Shown piece after piece: positions 56,694 to 64,000 of a DNA stretch of 64,000 bases (the first letter of the stretch is position 1; every line of letters starts with the position of its first letter). This DNA is from Macrolepiota albuminosa. Taxonomy: Eukaryota > Basidiomycota > Agaricomycetes > Agaricales > Agaricaceae. Location of the stretch: assembly GCA_027475525.1 (NCBI GenBank), contig JAMWFC010000046.1:1488001-1552000 (forward strand). Direction: 5' to 3'. The position numbers were made by a program, and so were the translations under genes. The notes under the pieces are model-generated. The model ran no database searches. It was not told where the DNA came from and worked only from the letters and a program-made list of their open reading frames with translations.

Positions 56694-57429
56694 TTGAACC
56701 ACATCTTGACCTTTGACTACTATCATGAAACCTATTCCTTCTGCACAACACTCTACTGTTGCTTCTCTTCTTGCTCAAGGGTATTCTCTGGTCAGATTGG
56801 GGCTCAAACTGGTTTAGGGAAGTCTACTACTGGGAGGATTGGTAGAAAGTTGGAAATGGACAAGGAAAACTATCCTAGAGGCCATCCTGCTAAGCTTACT
56901 CCATGTGATAAACAGGCTATTATTCGACAAATCTCAACTGGGAGACTTGATACAGCTGTCCAGGCCACTAATTTTATCAACAACATCATTTCCAACCCTG
57001 TCTCTTCCAAGACTGTCTGGAATGTGTTGAAGGAGGAGGGGTATTGGTCTGCTACCAAGAGAAAAGTTCCTATGCTCAAAGCTAAACATTGACAACTACA
57101 GCTTAAATGGGCTCAGAAGCATCAGAACTGGACTATAAAGGACTGGAAAAGGGTGTTGTAGACAGATGAGACAAAGATTAACAGGATTGGGTCAGATGGG
57201 AAGCAGTATGTGTGGAAGCTACAAGGAGAAGACATTTCAGACCAAACAACTACACCTACTGTGAAGCATGGAGGAGGGAATAATCTCATGGTATGGGGCT
57301 GTATGAGTTGGAATGGGATAGAAAGACTTGTAGAGGTGGTGGGGATTATGAATGCAGAGCAGTACTGTGAAATTTTAGATGATGGAGCAAAGGAGAACTT
57401 TGAGAAGTTGGAGATGGAGGAGGAGGGCT
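56694..57429 (+). pseudogene. Tc1/mariner transposase, N-terminal two thirds
   Basis: An N-terminal helix-turn-helix region (about 56720-57090, GLGKSTTGRIGRKL, then RQISTGRLDTAVQATNFIN) and the first catalytic Asp in TDETKINRIGSDG at about 57165-57200, followed by HGGGNNLMVWGCMSWNGI. Stops are present at 57090 and 57160. The frame ends FEKLEMEEEG at the Gypsy-C junction (57425-57429, gggct), where the continuing part would be FQQDND at 13145. Confidence 0.88.
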
Positions 57430-58112
57430 GGGCGACGCCTGCCGTTTCCCCTTGTTGGGGCGCCCCTCACGTCCCTCCCGCCCTGGGGCGCCAGACCAGG
57501 TCACCCGGCGCGTGATCAAGACCACGGGCCGGCTCTAGCCGCCCACCCGGACAACCCCCTGTCCTCCCACCCCGCCCCCAGGGGCCTCCCCCAACGCCTC
57601 CTCCTGAACCGCCGCCGCCCCCACGACCCAATCCCTCTCCTCCACCCCCATCCTCTGGGTGATTCCTCCCAACGGCCAACCCTGCTTCCGCGAAATGCAC
57701 TATGCCCTCCAGAGGGCCGAAACAGAACATTGCTCATGATTCAGGCGACAGGCCTTGCACACAGAAGTATTGCGCCAGGACGAGGCAGACGGGACCTCGA
57801 ACAAACACGTCACCGAGCGACGCGTGCAGTGAAGACACTAGGGAGGATTAGCCGCAGAACCAGAGGTACGAAGCTACTTACCGGCCCGTTGCTGATACAC
57901 CAGGCATGGGGAGGCAGGCCCCGGGGCCTCACCAGCGCCTCCTCAAAGGCCTCCTGCATCGCGTTGGCCCACGCAACACGCTGGGTCTCCGGGACCTCGG
58001 AAATGGCCCCCACCGCCATTCTGGAGCAACGGAAACGAGGGGCGACCAGTCTAGGACGAGGAGGGGGAGGGGGACGAGGGGGACGCACGGTCATCCGTGC
58101 AAAAGTGGGCAT
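57430..58112 (-). pseudogene. Antisense third ORF of Gypsy-C, N-terminal part
   Basis: Minus-strand frame from 58112 (MPTFARMTVRPP) with a Pro/Arg-rich start and a helix (WANAMQEAFEEALVRPRGLP). A candidate short intron follows (gtaagtag...ccctag, 57884-57841), then a Cys motif, VCKACRLNHEQC, in another frame near 57760. GC-rich Gly/Arg sequence runs to 57430. It matches the N-terminal organisation of the antisense ORF in Gypsy-C2. The C-terminal part lies at 13169-13982, on the other side of the Tc1-M insertion. Confidence 0.6.
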
Positions 58113-58529
58113 GGGACGACTAGTACCCGACCCCGAAGGACCCCCGGGACCTGCACCAGGGACAGGCGCCGGGAGCCGACTAGGACCCGCCTCCGGGGCA
58201 GGATTACTGTGTTGTTCTGGATAGGAAGGTCAGCTGAGACAGGCGGACGATGCGGGAAGCACTCACATTGCCGGACAAGCTCTGCCACAGGCTCCCGGTC
58301 AAGGCGGGCTCAGTATCGCGCGTCCTGGTCCTCCCAGGCCATGAGGGGCGCGACCTCGTTAGTGTGTGGGGGCATCGGGGAATGTGTTGGCATACACGAC
58401 ATGTTTGAACTTGACGGTAAATTTTTTTTTCGATATGTGGCAGGTCAGGTGCTGGGTCCCATGGTTGAACCCCAGTCCGACCACCAGCTACGCACGCCTC
58501 GGAGGGTCTCGGCACTGAGGGGGGGGTAA
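58113..58529 (+). promoter_or_regulatory. 3' untranslated part of Gypsy-C with polypurine tract
   Basis: A tract gaggggggggtaa ends at 58529 directly before the LTR. The 400 bp before it would also hold the promoter of the antisense ORF. They share short blocks with 24840-25012 of Gypsy-C2, such as acgacatgtt and a long T run. Confidence 0.65.
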
Positions 58530-59236
58530 TGTCACGACCCCTTCCCTCCGGACCCACCCTGGGACACCCCCGGAACACCATCTGGGACCATCCCTCCGAC
58601 CCCACAGAACACGCCCCGCCATCACAAACACCAACACTGCCATCACACGCATCAAGGACCGCCATCAGCCGCCACCAGCCCCGATCAGCAATTGGATCAC
58701 GCGCATCACGCATCACGGCTCCCTCCGCGCCCCACACGCGCGATCCCAGTATACAGTCCCTGCCCGCTACTCAATGACCCCTGGAACCCATCCCAGACAC
58801 CCCGGAACCCTGAGACCCGGTCCCGTAGTACTTATAGCGTAGTTCCCCATTGTATTTGTTAGTCTTGATACATACATTGCATTACTTGGATTGTTGCGTG
58901 CCCTCTATTTGACTGGTACGCATTGACTGGCACGCTTGACTGGCACGCTTGGATAATCGCGTGCTCTAAGACTGGTACGCACTTCGCGACTTTAACTTAC
59001 TAACTTGGTCTCGTCTTAGAACCTCCGGTTCACAACTCGACCCCCACCCGAACTCCCCAGTTACCCACCACCCAAAACCCCTGGACTAAGTCCCCTCTCC
59101 CGGGATTCCCCTGTCCATGTCTTGAACCCCGGAGTCCTAGCCCCAGAGTTCCAGACACCCGAGTATCCGTGGGTCAAGTCCGCATTGTAAGGGCAATTGC
59201 TTTCCCGGAAAGCCCCCGACTCAGCGGAACCTGACA
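58530..59236 (+). repeat. Gypsy-C LTR, right copy
   Basis: 707 bp, TGTCACGACCCC to CCTGACA, inverted relative to 21724-22433. The flank ggagt at 59237-59241 is the inverse of the flank actcc at 22434-22438. Confidence 0.92.
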
Positions 59237-59815
59237 GGAGTCTGCTCACTTTTTAGTGTAATTCCGATTGGCCAGGCCTTGGTGGGGTATGGTCAGAAAA
59301 TCCTCAACAGACGCTGTGAGTTCTGCTGCCAGCACTAAATCTAGTATCAATTTTTGATGAATAGAATGTCGGACTAGAGTATATCCTGTTCTGTCATTGC
59401 TGATTCTTTAGACTTCTGATTAAAGTGCCTCGTCCAATGGCAGCGCCTAATGCTAACCCCTTTATGGAACTGATCGGGGTTTGGTCAAAGTCATGTTCCT
59501 GCCGTTGTACTAGCGCTCTGAGTCCTTGGTCTCCTAATCCCCCAAGGTCAATAAATGGTATATGCTGAAGGCCTGGTCGTGGTAGTTCAGACTAATAACC
59601 AGTGCCTATAATTGAGTACTAAGATCCGTGGTTTCCTGTGTCCAAGAGGATTGCTAGGGTCTCAAGTATAGCCTGTGTCTGTAGACATGTAGTGTGCCCC
59701 TTGATGCACTTAGTCTGAGTAGAAGCCTATCAACGGTCTTGCGTTTTGTGGTTTCTTGCATTGTCTCTTTTTGCTTGCGGCTTTATATCATATTATAGGC
59801 TGACCAGTTGATGAC
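59237..59815 (-). repeat. LTR-E relative
   Basis: Reverse-complement homology to 4149-4650 over most of its length. In that orientation it starts near 59815 with TGTCATCAACTGG and has a TATA-like tatgatataaag. The outer end after the ggagt motif was separated from its continuation by the inversion. Confidence 0.6.
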
Positions 59816-59889
59816 ACACTGTGGCTGGGCTACCTTTGTCCTGGGCTATCTGACAAAGATAGCCAGCCCTGGTGTATCATGGCTTGTCA

Positions 59890-60815
59890 TGTGTGCTGCA
59901 ATAAACACACACGCAAGTTCATCTATTCTATCCTTCTTCAGTAATTTCTAGAGTTTTGAATGGATCAACTTCATGATGCTAGCATTTTACTTGTAGTAAA
60001 TTCATTGTATAATCATTGAATAGTGTGTTGTTTTTTGCATCCATGAGAGTGGCATAATAGATCAAAACAACAGGACAGTTAATCATAACAAAAAATAACC
60101 AACAGAAAAGCCATGAATTATAGTAACTAACAATTAAATTACTCGTCTGATGTGTATTCCTCCTCTTCATTAGATCTATGTAATGTGGCACTACATGTAC
60201 ACCATACTGACTTTTGGGAAGCACCTATGGTCAAGTAGAATATTGATACCTTCATATTTCATATTGTGCACAAGAGGTGGGTTTGACTCCTACTAGTGCA
60301 CATTATATAATAGCAGCAGGCCGCTGATGTCTGCTAGCATCATGAATTTGATCCCTTCCAAAACTCCAGAGATTTCTGCAGTGGCATAAGATGGACAACT
60401 TTGCACATCTGTTCATTCCATTACTTGTGACAAGTTAATGTCACTTGTCATGTGTACTGGAATGATCACATGCACAAAGTTGTCCATCCTATACCTGCTT
60501 CAGTAATTTCTAGAGTTTTGAACAGATCAACTTAATGATGCTAGCGAGTGATGAACAGATATTTTATTAGGGCTTACAGGCCCTATTCAGTCTATATTCC
60601 TTCTAGTGCACAATTGGAGGGTTCAAGTCCCCCTTGTGTAATTGTTGAACAGTGTGTGGTTTTTTGCATCCATGAGAGTGGCATAATGGATCAAAACAAC
60701 GAGACAGTTAATCATAACAAAAAATAACCAACAGAAAAGCCATGAATTATAGTAACTAATGATTAAATTACTTGTCCAATGTGTATTCCTCCTCTTCATT
60801 AGATTCATGTAATGC
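59890..60815. repeat. Diverged direct duplication of a gene 3' end
   Basis: 60014-60188 and 60640-60815 are about 175-bp direct copies with roughly 10 differences; 59890-59985 and 60448-60545 are a second pair of about 100 bp. The first pair contains, on the minus strand, the last codons (SNEEEEYT) and the 3' flank of the pseudogene beginning at 63491. Confidence 0.75.
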
Positions 60816-61661
60816 ATCTGAATAGAACAAATCCTCATCAAGCAGGTAGTCTGCTGTCAAAAATGCAAAGTCCTCTGGTGTATATGGCCTCTAAGGTCTG
60901 GTAAGTGTGATGTCTTCATAGTTTGCTATTAGGCATGACGATGAAGATAGTGAGGGTGATTCTGACATATCAACAGACATATCATCAGTACAACCATCTT
61001 AATTGAAAGAGCCAATGGGCCTACATTGACCATGTTTTGCTCTAGTGCGAAATTTTTATTCTGTTGAAATAAATTAACTATGATTACCAGTGCCAAATTA
61101 TAACTCACATTGTTGATACAATTTGTTAATTCTTCTCTTATCCTTGCATCGAGTCATACGTGTCTCATATTCCTCCCACTCCCAGACATTGTTACCAGTA
61201 GGTAGGGTTGGAGAAGGAGATTGTTGGAAGGGGAAAGACTGGGATTGAAGAGTCGTTACATCAAAAAGTGGTAGAAGATTTTCTTTGTCATTGGCTCCAT
61301 CCATCTCTTCTGCCATCACAAGAAATAGCGGCGGAAGGTTTTCTTTGTCCTTGGTTACCATACATCTGCCCCTCTGGACTTTTGTTTGTCTGATGTCACC
61401 GGCCGCCACAGTCTCAATTGCTTTTAGTCCTTCTGCTCCTTCACCAACAATGAATAGAGGTGGCAAAGAATTGTCATCCATCTGCTCTTCTGCAGGAATA
61501 AACAAAGCGGGCAAATCATTGTCTTCCATCTCCTCTGCCACAGAAATGAACAAAGGAGGCAAAGAATTGTTGTCCATCTGCTCTTCTGCAGAAATGAACA
61601 AAGGAGGCAAATCATTGTCTTCTGTCTCCTCTTCCGCAGGAATGAACAAAGGCAGCAAATC

Positions 61662-62236
61662 TGTCAGGGGACTTCTCATTTCTTTCTTTTCTCACTCCTT
61701 ATCTCTTCACTCTCCTTCCATTCATTCTCTTATTTCTTCTGACATTATTTCATTTTACTGTTTCTATTCTTTCAACACTATCTGTTAGTACTACTCTCAG
61801 CCCTTGAGATGCTCTGGTTTTTTAGCCACCATTCAGACAAGTGTGGGCCCACTCAGCACCGCTTCCAGACCACTTGTATAAGCCAGAGTTTGCCAGAGTT
61901 GCCCCTTATTTATACAAGTGTTTGTGTAGGCAATTTTCGAGTTTTTAAGGTTTTGTTGTACTGTACAGTTGTTTCCCATGCTTCAGAGGCCCCAGAAGCG
62001 TCCAACCTGGCATAGGAAATCCCTAGACTTGTTCTCTTTGGATCTCCCTCTGCCAGGTAAGTAGCTACCTTGATATTGTCAGTATATATTCTAATACACT
62101 TTGGATCTCCCTCTGCCAGCTGTGTGACTGAGCCACAGCCTCTAGAGGTCGCCCTTACAAAAATATTCTAATACACTTTGGATCTCCCTCTGCCAGCTGT
62201 GTGACTGAGCCACAGCCTCTAGAGGTCGCCCTTACA
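61662..62236 (+). repeat. Solo LTR of Gypsy-B with a 77-bp tail duplication
   Basis: TGTCAGGGGA to GCCCTTACA, flanked by aaatc at 61657-61661 and 62237-62241. The family matches the 520-bp LTRs of Gypsy-B but is clearly diverged. Without one copy of the 77-bp duplication it would be 498 bp. It lies inside the repeat array of the pseudogene and interrupts its frame. Confidence 0.9.
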
Positions 62237-62239
62237 AAA
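62086..62239. repeat. 77-bp tandem duplication 11
   Basis: Identical copies 62086-62162 and 62163-62239. It spans the LTR end and the first three bases of the flank, and the flank shows only one intact target duplication after it. Confidence 0.95.
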
Positions 62240-63689
62240 TCATTGTCTTCCATCTCCTCTGCCGCAGGAATGAACAAAGGAGGCAAAAAATTGTTGTCCA
62301 TCTGCTTTTCCGCAAGAATGAACAAAGGAGAGATACCCTCTAAGCTAGGGTCACTAATAGATGGATTAGGGATATCCACCTGGTCGTCATCAGTTTCCCC
62401 CAGCTCCATGAATGTCTGGCAAATATGAGCTGCTGGGGCAGAAGAAAATTGGGATGCTGGTTGAACCACCACATGAGAGGGTTCTATTGTAGAGCCATAC
62501 ACCAGTCCAGGTTTACTCTGACTGTAGAGGTGGTGGAATGGATGTTGTGAGTTTGAGGGTTCAATATGCATCAAAGATGGCCATTGAGGAGAGTCAACAT
62601 CAGGGAGAGTGGTAAAATGGGCCATGGAGAGGCAGTCTTGAGGGTCAGGCTGCTCACCATTAATACTGTTAGTATGGGACTCGATGCCTGTCAATTGGCC
62701 TATCCAAGCAGGATCCATGGATCTAGCAACAGAACTGACAACAGAAGCAGCAACGTACTTGCTGCCAGCAAACAGGAGAATCATATTATTAGCTGTTGAG
62801 ACATGTTCCGTCCTATCTAGCGACCGCCACTTGTCTAGGGCTTGAAGTGTCCACTGGTGGCCCCTGGCAGATCCGCTACCTACAAACACACAGAGCAAAT
62901 TGTTTGGTGGTGGGACAGACACCAATCCATCAGCAGATGGCAATGTCATGAGTGGCCGGTGGTTGCATGCCAAGAAGCTTTCAAGAGAGTGGAAGCCTTG
63001 CTGATGTATGAGAAGGCAATGCTCCAGTGTTTCATTGCTTAAGACCTGAACATCCTCTCGGCCAATGTGGTTCCACCAATCACAGCCATACAGATTTCTA
63101 ATAAGACCTTGACGGCCATCAACAAACTCCAGGATCTCTGTGGGCAAAGTTTGCTGATTTTGGAGAGGGAAAAATTGGCTCATGCTTTTGATAATGTCTG
63201 GGACATTGCAGACCACATTATTCAGTAATGCTGCCCCCAGATATGACAATACAAAATTCTATGGCCCATATTCAGATCATAATATATTTATACATTTTGA
63301 AGTTATTTTACCAACTCCTTGTCTAGATGCTGAATAATCCATGCCTCTTTCGCTTTAAGACTTGGCACAAGATTGCCAAATATAGAAAGTGCTGCAATGA
63401 GGCATGACTTGATGTAGTCAACAACCTTTTGCAAATTTTCTAGTACAGTAGCTTGGGACATGACATTGTGTAGTACAGAGGTAGATGCCATTGCACTATT
63501 GCTTGTAGAAGCGGATACTGCTATGTATCAGATTTTTGTGCCTTGTAAACAAAAGTGATTTTCAACAATTCCATTGCATGTGACTGTCACAAATCCGTTC
63601 CAATCATCTGCTGATAGCAGCAAGCTGCATCCATCATTTCAATCTGTCTCTGCATCTGTCACATCAATCTGTCTCTGCATCCACCATGT

Positions 63690-64000
63690 TCACAGTGGAT
63701 CTCTTGCAGTTTGGGGAGAAATAAAATCAGGAAGCACCTGCCTAAATTTATTAATTGCCATGGAGGCCAATTCTTGCCACATGGCCACTTTTTTGTGGAC
63801 ATATGACTGGAGATCTTTTTTCTTCACTGACATACCACGCTTCGACCAAATATCTGCCTGATTGAAGAAATACCGCACTGTCCACTCCATTTCACTCATG
63901 ACAAGATGACATTCCTCTGTCCATCTGTTGTGTTGTGCTCTAGCATATAGATAATGAACACAATTAACTGAAGAGATATGTTCACAAACAGATGTAATGA
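63690..64000 (-). pseudogene. Possible C-terminal tail of a KDZ-type transposase, runs off the window
   Basis: The minus-strand frame 63899-63690 (EMEWTVRYFFNQADIW, then HKKVAMWQELASMAINKF) resembles the Trp-rich helical tail found at the end of many basidiomycete KDZ transposases. The frame seems to continue upstream beyond 64000. The call rests on pattern only; it could also be the last exon of an unknown gene. The gap 63500-63690 has a short repeat (gatgcagagacagattga, twice) and no gene. Confidence 0.3.

Larger units (their letters stand above)
60770..63491 (-). pseudogene. Unrecognised host-like gene with LPPLF repeats, interrupted by a solo LTR
   Basis: The start ATG is at 63491 (upstream in-frame stop). 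Exon 1 runs to about 63304, with an intron (gtaaaataac...gccatag) to about 63254. A long exon follows to 61098, cut by the LTR at 61662-62236, then an intron (gtgagttata...tttcaacag). A last acidic exon at about 61020-60772 (MSVDMSESPSLSSSS, ESNEEEEYTLDK) contains two in-frame stops. The protein has a Leu-rich N-terminus, a globular middle and nine copies of a 15-17 residue unit of the type LPPLFI.AEE.MDDN, two before and seven after the LTR. No family recognised. The repeat units look like an array of short binding motifs. Confidence 0.6.

Noticed and set aside
57379..58224. 281-codon plus-strand frame
   Set aside because: It is rich in Pro, Arg and His from GC-rich sequence, begins inside the mariner transposase and crosses the element junction. 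The minus-strand frame has the conserved partner in Gypsy-C2, so the plus frame is a shadow.
60600..60640. tRNA-like T-arm (ggttcaagtcc)
   Set aside because: The arms of the supposed T-stem do not pair fully, no A-box or acceptor stem lies at the right distance, and the sequence is within a locally duplicated region. I do not call a tRNA or a SINE.
62155..62240. C-terminal residues of the LPPLF protein after the repeat
   Set aside because: They are translated from the inserted solo LTR and also occur in the Gypsy-B LTR, so they are not original to the gene.
1..64000. CRISPR arrays, bacterial operons, ribosome binding sites
   Set aside because: Direct repeats present are transposon ends or the fixed 77-bp duplications; gene structure with spliceosomal introns is fungal.

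Overview
The window looks like a transposon-dense stretch of a filamentous basidiomycete genome, probably an agaricomycete. The evidence is the element families (two-ORF CACTA/Tnp2 elements, chromodomain Ty3/gypsy elements, Ty1/copia elements with a half-tRNA primer site, a Tc1/mariner element) and the short 44-53 bp GT-AG introns of its one intact gene. The repertoire resembles that of Boletales such as Pisolithus or Scleroderma, but that placement rests on family resemblance only. I found no rRNA, tRNA or CRISPR. Almost everything is nested, decayed transposon sequence. The family names used here are local labels. Two insertion stacks can be read. Stack 1 is a CACTA/Tnp2 element (CACTA-T) interrupted by a copia element (Copia-G), itself interrupted by a Tc1/mariner element (Tc1-M), itself interrupted by a gypsy element (Gypsy-C). 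Stack 2 is a copia element (Copia-F) interrupted by an 11.2 kb gypsy element (Gypsy-A), itself interrupted by a young, nearly intact gypsy element (Gypsy-B, 29781-36278). Layout: 1-1175, Gypsy-A fragment on the minus strand; 1176-4148, decayed sequence ending in a remnant upstream of a long terminal repeat (LTR-E); 4149-6830, LTR-E with a second Gypsy-A fragment inserted in it; 7441-9978, left half of CACTA-T; 9979-12621, 3' half of Copia-G; 12624-13168, C-terminal half of Tc1-M; 13169-22433, Gypsy-C (antisense third ORF, pol, gag, LTR); 22869-25767, 3' part of a sister element, Gypsy-C2; 25768-27881, Copia-F internal region; 27887-45561, Gypsy-A with Gypsy-B inside; 45591-45736, Copia-F primer site and LTR; 46675-49908, a six-exon Crinkler-like NTPase/nuclease gene, apparently intact; 50015-53556, right half of CACTA-T; 53557-56362, 5' half of Copia-G; 56365-57429, N-terminal half of Tc1-M; 57430-59236, the rest of Gypsy-C with an LTR; 59237-59815, LTR-E relative; 59979-63491, an unrecognised host-like pseudogene with LPPLF repeats and a solo Gypsy-B LTR; 63690-64000, a possible KDZ-transposase tail. 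The two halves of every layer of stack 1 lie about 40 kb apart in opposite orientation. Re-inverting 22434-58529 rejoins all of them and also recreates an LTR flanked by matching 5-bp target duplications. The window therefore carries a 36 kb inversion between two inverted Gypsy-C LTRs, or a scaffold misjoin at those LTRs. A separate warning about the assembly: eleven tandem duplications, ten in Gypsy-C and one in a Gypsy-B solo LTR, all have a period of exactly 77 bp. This is most simply explained by contigs from a k=77 graph joined without trimming their overlap. Most of the frameshifts in Gypsy-C may therefore be artificial.
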